From positions 9,159-35,673 of the forward strand of contig WKLE02003180.1 of the NCBI GenBank assembly GCA_014885115.2: a stretch of DNA of 26,515 bases, in the 5' to 3' direction. Every line of letters starts with the position of its first letter. Positions within the stretch are counted from its first letter, which is position 1. Of this stretch, positions 20,093 to 26,515 are shown in pieces. This DNA comes from Asterionellopsis glacialis (taxonomy: Eukaryota > Bacillariophyta > Plagiogrammaphyceae > Rhaphoneidales > Asterionellopsidaceae). The notes under the pieces are model-generated. The model made no database searches and was not told the origin of the DNA. It saw nothing but the letters and a program-made list of their open reading frames with translations. Made by a program: the position numbers and the translations under genes.

Positions 20093-20528
20093 TTTGACCT
20101 TGCTGAATCACTTTTCACTATCGCAACTGCCTTTCGTTTGTTTGTCGAGTTTTTTTTTCCATTTTTGACAGCCAGCATGACAAGGCTCTCCTTGTTCTAT
20201 CGCGTGAAATCGGAATTCTTGTTCGAAAACACCCAAAAAGTGTTGTGACCATCAGGGTTCGCGTTCAGTCATGAGTTCGCGTTGGCCAGTCACGAATACA
20301 GTGGTCACGAACTGGCTCGATTACTTTTTTTCACAAAAATTGGCAAATGATGGGCAGCAGAATGAAGTTGACAAAAGTAAAGACATGATGAAATTAAAAA
20401 TGTATTTAACTATACTTGTTGTAAATAACAACAAAGTTCAGATATTTAAGTGTGAAGGTACTAGGGACTGTCACGAGTACGCTGAGGATTATTTGTGGTC
20501 CGAACAAGGTAATAATGGATGCTATGGA

Positions 20529-20807
20529 TCAGACCATGAATTGAATTGTGCTGCCCCGTGTGGCTGGTATATGGAGGCGTGTATACAATGTTTCCACGAT
20601 GGACAATACAAATGGCCCCAGCAGCAAATATAGATAAGGCGCTGCTAGAAGTACAGTACGAACGGCATTGATAGGCGCTAGCATGATGTAAATACCCAGG
20701 AGTATTGAGATATGGAAGAGGCGATCGAAACGATTTTGATACAAATAAGGGTGATATAAAACGAAAACAGACGGGATTATCAGACTGTAGAACTCTTGCA
20801 GAAAAAC
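20529..20807 (-). pseudogene. Orphan exon-like frame encoding hydrophobic helices, probable gene fragment
   Basis: The frame begins directly after an acceptor-like tttaacag and runs 92 codons to a stop. It encodes three hydrophobic stretches around EFYSLIIPSVFVLY, HISILLGIYIMLAPI and TVLLAAPYLYLLLGPFVLSI with basic or aromatic links. This looks more like a piece of a multi-pass membrane protein than chance sequence. No upstream exon with a matching donor could be found before the neighbouring gene, and there is no start codon near its 5' end. A short piece (PFVLSIVEALYT) recurs at 18516-18551. The family is not identified; LLAAPYLYLLLG vaguely resembles the membrane part of glycosyltransferase-2 synthases. 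The opposite strand is also open here, so this call is weak. Confidence 0.3.
20581..20616 (+). repeat. 36-base direct repeat, copy 2
   Basis: Partner of 18516-18551, same orientation, two mismatches, offset 2065 bases. It lies 488 bases upstream of the cNMP-LDH start codon, so the two copies bracket that gene. Confidence 0.85.
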
Positions 20808-21046
20808 CTGTTAAACATAAAAATATAAACCTACGACGTGAAATTATTACTCATTTCGATGAAATATTATTTTGATCCTGCGTCTGTTCTACAGACTATT
20901 TCGTCGGAGCGGAAGAAGTGGGGAGACTTGATATGAGTACCAGTAAATTCTTCGTCCTATGTTTTTGATAAAATCTGTTGATACAGTTGTAAATCAAAGT
21001 ATTGCGTACTTCAAAAACACTTTACGTTTCCTTTTTTAATTGATAA

Positions 21047-21781
21047 CTAAAAGTCACCACAGCCACCACCGGAAAAATCTCCTCCACCTCCTCCGCTGTC
21101 ACAACCACCACCGGAAAATCCTCCTCCACCTCCTCCGCTATCGCAACCACCGCTGGAAAATCCTCCCCCGCCTCCTCCACCAGAAAAATCACCTCCACCG
21201 CTGGAAAATCCTCCTCCGCCTCCACTAAAAAAACCGCCGCCACCTCCTCCACTGTAGGTAGGACTACCAAACCACCATCTGTTCGGTTTATAAGTTTCAT
21301 CGTTATCATTATTCATTTTTGTATTATTCATACCACTGCTAACTGGCACAGGTATTTCATTCATGGTTGTGTTAGTAGTATGTGTACGAGTGCGTACTTT
21401 ACTTGTGGATGATGATTTGCCACACTGCATTACACCAGTGCAACAGCCAACAATAACACACATTAGTACTGTCGGGACGATAATAATAACAGCAAGTATG
21501 ATTTCTCCATTTTTGCTGTTAAATGTGCAATCGAGTTTTGATTCAAATGGGTCAGATCCGAATGAATGATCATTGCAACCACCAAAAAAAGCGCTGTTCA
21601 ACGTTTCGCCGCAAACACAAACATCTGGGTTGTCAAAAGGGCTGTCACCGCACCAGGTACAACCTTTCCTAACGCATATTTTGCACTCAGTTTTATTGGC
21701 TACACAAAGTAAGAATTGCAGTTGAACAACTATCACTAGCAAAAGTAATTGCTGTTGTTGTTGTGTTTTCATTTTAATCAT
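21047..21781 (-). CDS. Single-pass membrane protein with PSI-like Cys-rich ectodomain and Gly-rich tail
   Basis: A 244-residue predicted type I membrane protein of unknown role. Residues 1-28 form a signal peptide after a short Gln run. The ectodomain (29-92) has eight Cys, including CKICVRKGCTWCGD, a spacing like the plexin-semaphorin-integrin (PSI) fold. A membrane helix follows (about 93-117, IILAVIIIVPTVLMCVIVG) with a Cys-containing junction. The cytoplasmic side has a Thr/Asn-rich linker and then about 70 residues of Gly-rich repeats built from units such as GGGFSSGGG and GGCDSGGGGGG, ending GGGCGDF. The underlying DNA is an imperfect minisatellite (about 21056-21255), so the tail length is likely to vary. 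The ATG at 21781 opens the signal peptide. No known family is assigned; a surface protein or receptor-like role is a guess. Confidence 0.7.
   Translation of the reverse strand: MIKMKTQQQQQLLLLVIVVQLQFLLCVANKTECKICVRKGCTWCGDSPFDNPDVCVCGETLNSAFFGGCNDHSFGSDPFESKLDCTFNSKNGEIILAVIIIVPTVLMCVIVGCCTGVMQCGKSSSTSKVRTRTHTTNTTMNEIPVPVSSGMNNTKMNNDNDETYKPNRWWFGSPTYSGGGGGGFFSGGGGGFSSGGGDFSGGGGGGGFSSGGCDSGGGGGGFSGGGCDSGGGGGDFSGGGCGDF
21056..21255 (-). repeat. Imperfect minisatellite encoding the Gly-rich tail
   Basis: On the plus strand, units of the form CCTCCTCCACC with interspersed GGAAAATC and CGCAACCACC recur with variable spacing. All keep the Gly/Ser/Phe reading frame of the membrane protein, which suggests in-frame expansion. 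Confidence 0.7.
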
Positions 21782-22263
21782 GGATAAAAGGACGATGATC
21801 TTAATTTTTATGCTTGTTTGATTTCACAACGGTTGTCCACGCTTTGCCACCAAATAATTCAAAGAATTCATCATCCCCGTAAGCCAGTTCACGACTGAAA
21901 AATTACGCCTTTGCCGGTACTTGGTTTTATTCGTATGTACGGAAGACAAAAAAGAGATCGACATTTTGACACTCTTGTACCGTGTACTACCGCTACTTCA
22001 CTTGTCGCGACTTGACTATTACGTCCGTCCGTCGGGGACAAAAGTGCGCGGTAGAAATCGAGTGAATCACACCCAATCAAAAAGTATCAGCCGTGCTTTC
22101 CGTACAAAAGATTTGGGACTTTGCCGCATCCCTCCCTCCATGTCAACCATCCCACACATCATCGCCCATGGCCCAATAACATCGGCATCATCAACAAAAT
22201 TCAAGAGTCCCTCATTATCAACGCACACGCACGCAGTACATTAAAATAAGATCAATAACAAAA
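21782..22263. other. Divergent intergenic region upstream of the PSI-like protein and RRP42
   Basis: About 480 bases carry the leaders of both genes. The last 180 bases before the RRP42 ATG are C/A-rich and end in an A-rich start context. Frames here (for example 21921-22244) show no family resemblance. No TATA box or repeat stands out. Confidence 0.4.
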
Positions 22264-23340
22264 ATGTCGACGATTACGTTAAATCCATCTTCATCCAATA
22301 ATGTCCCTTCTCTGTCTTCCAACAACAGTGGTAACATTTCACCATCTGAAATGAAATATATTGTAGAAGGTTGTCGTGATAACATGAGACTCGATGGTCG
22401 AACATGTAAAGATTATCGTCCTTATACACTTTCTACACATTCGAGTACAACAACCACGAGCAGTGGTGGTGGTGGTGGTAATGATGATGGTGTAGGACCC
22501 TTGGTTTTATCAAATGGATCTGCAAGAATTATGTTACCTGGGGGTGGCACACACATTTTATGTTCCGTCAAGGCAGATTTAGTTCATCCAGCACCAGGGA
22601 TTGTCCCTAGTGAGGGTGTTGTAGAATTACATGTTGATCATGCTGTATCGCCATCCTCATCGTCACGTCATAAACGTCGTCAGGCAGATATGGAATTACA
22701 ATCCTTGTTGCGTAAATTGTGGTTACCACATGCGGTAGATCGTCAAGGCTTATGTATTGTTCCACATCAATACGCATGGAGATTAAATATTGATTTATTA
22801 ATATTTTCTAGTCAGGGTAACATTGTTGATATTTGTGCCATGGTGATGCGTGCTGCTCTACAACATACCAAATTACCTAAAATTACCCCCATTTCTGGAT
22901 CGGATGTTTCTTCTGGTAAAACAGATGGTACCAGTATCAGTGGTGAAAAGGCAAATAAATCATCGTCAGCGACATCTGATTTGACTGTGGATGGTGATAT
23001 AGTTCATGCTACATTACCACCTGGTGTGGAACATTGTCCCATTATTGTCACTACCAATGTCATGAAATGTCGTCCTACCGTCATGGTGTTAGATGCGACA
23101 AAGGAAGAAGAAGCATGTTCATCCTGTCAAGTTAGTGTAGCTGTAGACCCACAACAACGTGTATGTGGTATTCAAAAACATAGTTCCGCAGGAACTGTTG
23201 CATTTGGTATGATTCATAATGTGACAACTACAGCTGTTCAAGCTTCCAAACATGTATTTGATTTTTTATCTTACAACAATACCGACAACAGTAACATGGA
23301 ACCTCATGATTTATTACAAAATCATTTTCATATTAGATGA
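22264..23340 (+). CDS. RRP42: Exosome complex subunit RRP42 (EXOSC7-like), RNase PH fold
   Basis: A 358-residue RNase PH-domain protein and core ring subunit of the RNA exosome, which processes and degrades RNA from the 3' end in nucleus and cytosol. Diagnostic segments are YIVEGCRDNMRLDGRTCKDYR (N-terminal), SNGSARIMLPGGGTHILCSVKA, the strand WRLNIDLLIFSSQGNIVD and VLDATKEEEACSSCQVSVAV near the C-terminus. This order and the EEEAC box match RRP42/EXOSC7 better than RRP41, RRP43 or RRP45. Eukaryotic ring subunits are catalytically inactive. Two low-complexity inserts are present: a Ser/Thr/Gly run near residue 60-75 and a Ser/Lys-rich loop near 218-240. The ATG at 22264 follows an A-rich context and there is no intron. 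It converges on the RUS-family gene with about 300 bases between stops, in which no feature is seen. Confidence 0.9.
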   Translation: MSTITLNPSSSNNVPSLSSNNSGNISPSEMKYIVEGCRDNMRLDGRTCKDYRPYTLSTHSSTTTTSSGGGGGNDDGVGPLVLSNGSARIMLPGGGTHILCSVKADLVHPAPGIVPSEGVVELHVDHAVSPSSSSRHKRRQADMELQSLLRKLWLPHAVDRQGLCIVPHQYAWRLNIDLLIFSSQGNIVDICAMVMRAALQHTKLPKITPISGSDVSSGKTDGTSISGEKANKSSSATSDLTVDGDIVHATLPPGVEHCPIIVTTNVMKCRPTVMVLDATKEEEACSSCQVSVAVDPQQRVCGIQKHSSAGTVAFGMIHNVTTTAVQASKHVFDFLSYNNTDNSNMEPHDLLQNHFHIR

Positions 23341-23638
23341 TACTAATGATACTAATACAAACATAGAACACTAGACATATGAATATCTTTTTCAATATAA
23401 ATGCAAAATGCTTTCTCTATTATTTTAAATATTGTTCAAGTTGCCTTTATTTTTAAAGTTCAAGTCAAGGATGTTTATCATTATGGTAAGGCTTGTGTGC
23501 CATTTCTATGAGTAGGATTGTTTTGCGAGTTATCATTTTCCCGTGTCGTCTTAGGGGCATTATCCACAACATTTTGTGAATTCATTATCTTCATCGTGAT
23601 TGTCTGTTTCTGTGGGCGGGGTAGGGCTGCTACTTGGA

Positions 23639-25495
23639 TTACTCCTTGATACTGTTGTTCTGACTTTGATTTGCTACGGGTAGTAGTGGCCAATCAGATC
23701 TCATGGTAACTCTTCCAAACATGAACCTAGCGGGTGTTGCCCAACCCAAGAGAGACATTTTCTTTAGTAGTATAGGAAATTTCGCACTAGCTTCATTTTT
23801 AGATTCTTCAATCAAATCGAAACAATCACGAGTTCTCATCATACTGGTGGTAGTAGCAGTTGAGTCATCTTGGGAAGATGTTTCCTGTGCTTTTTTCACC
23901 AATTTACGACGCAAAATGCTCAAGGCCAAGGTTCCCTTTACAATATCCACATTTTTCGCATCGACATGAAGTACGACATGACAATTGGCGGCTGGATCTG
24001 GAATCATCCTTCTTTTTTTACGGCGATTCTTAACGTCGGCACCGACGACCAATAAGAATTTTTCATTTGAAAAGATGGTCATTAGATTGGATAATTCGTC
24101 AGGTGCAAGTTTGGCACGTCCCATCGATCCAAAGGCTATCGCTCGTCGTTCTAAATCTTGAGGTGGTAAAAAGATTTTTTCTGACTTGGACATTTCGGTA
24201 GGTGTTGGAATGACCACATGAGATTGTTCTTCGGTGGACTCTACAAATTTATTCACCACTTGAATTAAGCGTTCAAAATTCAATACACGAAATTCAACGG
24301 CACTTATTTCCTTGTACATGCAGAATATTTCAAAGGTTTGAAGCATGATGTAGAGTAATAAGACACGTCGTGTCGACATGCCAATTAGACGTGATAACAT
24401 GACACCACTCCCAATACCCAAGAGGTCTACCACCGCAATTTGTGCTTCACCCTTGGCAACAATGTCACCAATGTTTTCACGGGATCCGTCACGGAAGGAA
24501 TTGTACAAGGCCGTACGTGTCGACGAACTGGTCAACATACTTATTTGTTTGAAACAATTGGACAAGGTGGCCCATAGTAAAAATAGTTGTGGAAAGATAT
24601 AGGTGACAATTTCTAAAAAATTCCCAAGCGCAAATAAAAGGGACGAACGGAATCGCCAACGTTTGGCATCGGAATCAAATTTGCGTCCCATTTTGGATGC
24701 CCATAACATGCGTGTCATTTTACCCAAGGCATCCTTCAGTACCCAATTCATGGCTGCGGACAGTCCTAAATTCTTAGTTTTCAAACCTAACCCTAATAAT
24801 AAACTTTGCGTACCAATGACATGTACATTGGCATTGACATAGCGTTGAAGGAATCTCCATTTGACAAATTTATAATACGAAGGTGCTACACCTTCAGGTA
24901 AAAAGGCAGCACGGAGTGTAGGTATAAATCGAGCACGTACTTTACGATTCAATTTCCCAAGTGGACCCATCCTCTTATTATTATTACTCCCGCCACTTGC
25001 ACCATTGATACGTGATGAGGAAGTATGAGTGCCATCATTTTGTCTGCCATCATCATCATCATCATCAGTTAAAGGAACATATCGTTCCAATGTGGAATCA
25101 TACACGAGAGGTGTTTTGTAACCATACAAAACATCAATCTCAGTTACCATTGGTGGAAAATTATTATTATGATTCTCTGCATTGTTGTCGATAGCATTAG
25201 ATGAAGTCTGATAAAGTGATGTTTTGATTGTCGTTGGTGATGAAACGATATTATTTCTGCGATGTTCCAGTTGTAGCATGGATGATCCTATAAGGTTGCC
25301 CGCCTGGTCGAAACATCTGTTACTCTTTGTTGTCGTTGTAATCCCAGTAGTTGTCTTTCTACAATTTGATAAAGTATGCGGTACAATGAGGGCATCCACG
25401 AAATATCGGGAGGAGAGTCTTGAGAAGGATTCTATTGGTGTTGTCGTTGTGCAAGCAAATAGGATAAAAAACACTGACAATTTTGCAGCCATCAT
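23639..25495 (-). CDS. RUS-family (DUF647) protein with plastid-type presequence
   Basis: A 618-residue member of the ROOT UV-B SENSITIVE / DUF647 family. Residues about 198-410 hold the family block: LPEGVAPSYYKFVKWRFLQ, GTQSLLLGLGL, NWVLKDALGKMTRML, FDSDAKRWRF, then membrane-like segments and SSSTRTAL, ending with RVLNFERL. Plant RUS1 and RUS2 act in plastid-linked UV-B and vitamin B6 responses; the biochemical activity is not settled. Several hydrophobic segments (for example 285-310 and 375-395) suggest membrane association. The frame continues to an ATG at 25615, but the ATG at 25495 has a better A-rich context and starts a signal peptide (MMAAKLSVFFILFA) ending PIES before Phe24, compatible with plastid import. 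Residues 100-175 are Asn/Asp/Ser-rich. A C-terminal extension of about 200 residues follows the family block. Confidence 0.85.
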   Translation of the reverse strand: MMAAKLSVFFILFACTTTTPIESFSRLSSRYFVDALIVPHTLSNCRKTTTGITTTTKSNRCFDQAGNLIGSSMLQLEHRRNNIVSSPTTIKTSLYQTSSNAIDNNAENHNNNFPPMVTEIDVLYGYKTPLVYDSTLERYVPLTDDDDDDGRQNDGTHTSSSRINGASGGSNNNKRMGPLGKLNRKVRARFIPTLRAAFLPEGVAPSYYKFVKWRFLQRYVNANVHVIGTQSLLLGLGLKTKNLGLSAAMNWVLKDALGKMTRMLWASKMGRKFDSDAKRWRFRSSLLFALGNFLEIVTYIFPQLFLLWATLSNCFKQISMLTSSSTRTALYNSFRDGSRENIGDIVAKGEAQIAVVDLLGIGSGVMLSRLIGMSTRRVLLLYIMLQTFEIFCMYKEISAVEFRVLNFERLIQVVNKFVESTEEQSHVVIPTPTEMSKSEKIFLPPQDLERRAIAFGSMGRAKLAPDELSNLMTIFSNEKFLLVVGADVKNRRKKRRMIPDPAANCHVVLHVDAKNVDIVKGTLALSILRRKLVKKAQETSSQDDSTATTTSMMRTRDCFDLIEESKNEASAKFPILLKKMSLLGWATPARFMFGRVTMRSDWPLLPVANQSQNNSIKE

Positions 25496-26515
25496 TTTTG
25501 TTGGTTTTTGTTGTCTTTTTTGCTTCCTCGAGTTTTTGGAACGATGCAATACTTCATCTTGTTTGTATGGAAATGATAGTGGTTTTTGAACATCCATGCA
25601 AGGCGTATGAGACATTTTCTAGAGGGTACTCTCCTTATGCTGTGATTGGAATTGTCAGTGTGAGGAAAGCCTGTGGTGCGATTTTGAGACTGTTTTGAAT
25701 GTTCAAAAATGAGAGACTCAACATACGAATGGTGGAACATCAGTAGTGCACTGGGATGCTTGATATCATACCTGGTAGTTTGAATGATTGATTGATAGAT
25801 GTGTTCGTCAGTAGCACAGCCAGCTGTCATGGTTACAAACGTTGTTGAAGCACCAGTCAAGATAACGGTTCTTCCTGAAACGAACGTAAAAAAGTAAAGT
25901 AGTTGGGATATGCTTTGCGCGGGAAAACGCGCGAAGAAGTGATATCTAGTATCTATCTACATAAGAACAGTAAAAGGTCAGCCAGTTCTACTCGAAGATG
26001 CAAAACTAACTTTGAGACTGAAGACGGTGTCAAAGGTTTGAGCTTTCATTTTTCTGGAAGACATAACCTGTTCGAAAGTGGTCAAAGCTCAAAGCTCTAA
26101 AAAAGGACAGCACTTTTACGGAGCATTGATTTTTGGCGCGCGCTTTTTTTTTGGATCTACTCTCGCCATTTCACTTGAACCCCCGATGGATCTTACTCTT
26201 TCTGCGTAGGCACCCGTGGGAAAGGTCCGACAAGAGTGAAGGTTCACAGAGCTTGTTCTTTGGGGGTTCTGCAACTGTGGAGTTACTGGACTTCTCTACC
26301 TCTTGTCGTATATATCACGTCATTGTTATAATTACAATTGGAGCATCCGACAGTTGTGCTCAAGCAGGACGCTGCCATGTCGATTGCTCAAGATCATCAT
26401 TCCCCCTTGATCTCTCTTGTCGAGACGTTGACAGGGGCTTTTATACGGTGCTGGTGGAGTTGATTATATAGCGAGGCGGAAAGGGGGAAAGAAAGGGGAG
26501 GGGGGGAAAGAAAGA
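25496..26515. other. Upstream region of the RUS gene to the window edge
   Basis: This 1020-base stretch shows no convincing gene; the two longest plus-strand frames lack family resemblance and the one at 26133 begins at TTG. It holds a TACCTGGTA palindrome (25769-25777), E2F-like sites at 25917-25926 and 26132-26140, and a purine-only G-rich tract at 26478-26515. It may include the promoter of a gene beyond the right edge. Confidence 0.45.
25917..25926 (-). promoter_or_regulatory. E2F-like site
   Basis: The reverse strand reads TTTCCCGCGC, a full match to the E2F consensus TTTSSCGC; the adjacent bases (acgcgcg) add a second GC core. A related TTTGGCGCG lies at 26132-26140. E2F/DP factors are conserved in diatoms, but binding here is inferred. 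Confidence 0.35.

Larger units (their letters stand above)
20093..21046. other. Intergenic region with repeat copy 2 and possible gene fragments
   Basis: This 950-base region lies upstream of cNMP-LDH and downstream of the Gly-rich membrane protein. It contains two direct copies of GTTCGCGTT (20257-20265, 20275-20283), a plus-strand ATG frame at 20271-20633 with a Cys-rich second half (KCEGTRDCHEY, NGCYG, CAAPCGWYMEACIQC), repeat copy 2 and, on the other strand, a hydrophobic frame at 20529-20807. The two frames overlap, so at most one is real there. Confidence 0.45.

Noticed and set aside
25496..25615. RUS protein start at 25615
   Set aside because: The extra 40 residues are basic and polar and would hide the signal peptide that begins at 25495.
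26133..26471. 112-codon plus-strand frame near the right edge
   Set aside because: It begins at TTG, has no ATG-led coding appearance and overlaps E2F-like promoter motifs.
1..26515. tRNA, rRNA, spliceosomal RNA, CRISPR or complete transposon
   Set aside because: No B-box-like GGTTCGANTCC with a partner A box, no conserved rRNA or U-RNA segments, no regular spacer array and no transposase motifs were seen by eye; a covariance-model scan would be needed to exclude small RNAs.

Overview
The window looks like nuclear DNA of a photosynthetic stramenopile, most likely a diatom. Several predicted proteins start with a signal peptide whose cleavage site is followed by Phe (TMA|F, VTA|F, probably VFA|F and IES|F), the ASAFAP-type signature of import into a secondary plastid. 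Genes are densely packed on both strands and have few, short GT-AG introns (seven modelled, 86 to 342 bases). There are many homopolymeric Ser, Asn and Asp runs from triplet repeats. No rRNA, tRNA, CRISPR array or complete transposon was recognised. Function calls come from reading motifs by eye; no search was run.

Layout, left to right. 1-1325 (-): first part of a Der/EngA-type GTPase that runs off the left edge. 1998-2390 (+): COX23-like twin-CX9C protein. 2434-3582 (+): plastid-type HAD hydrolase, starting 43 bases further on. 3752-4555 (-): unrecognised low-complexity protein with a duplicated helical motif. 4556-6731: about 2.2 kb with no convincing gene but a dense cluster of TACC(N)GGTA palindromes. 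6732-8430 (-): triple S1-domain RNA-binding protein. 9119-10977 (+): three-exon mercuric-reductase-like flavoprotein, tail to tail (27 bases apart) with a very large three-exon P5A-type ATPase (11005-16387, -). 17116-17900 (+): two-exon plastid zinc-ribbon plus RRM protein. 18599-20092 (-): cyclic-nucleotide-binding domain fused to D-lactate dehydrogenase. This gene lies between two copies of a 36-base direct repeat. Beside it, at 20529-20807 (-), is an orphan hydrophobic exon-like frame. 21047-21781 (-): PSI-like, single-pass membrane protein with a Gly-rich tail. 22264-23340 (+): exosome subunit RRP42. 23639-25495 (-): RUS-family (DUF647) protein. 25496-26515: upstream region with E2F-like motifs and a G-rich purine tract.

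The genes do not form a pathway; this is ordinary eukaryotic gene order. Shared themes are plastid or organelle gene expression (Der GTPase, S1 protein, zinc-ribbon/RRM protein), mitochondrial assembly (COX23) and RNA decay (RRP42). The points most worth a second look are the cNMP-D-LDH fusion with its flanking repeats, the palindrome cluster at 5315-5660, the divergent P5A ATPase and the orphan membrane-protein fragment.
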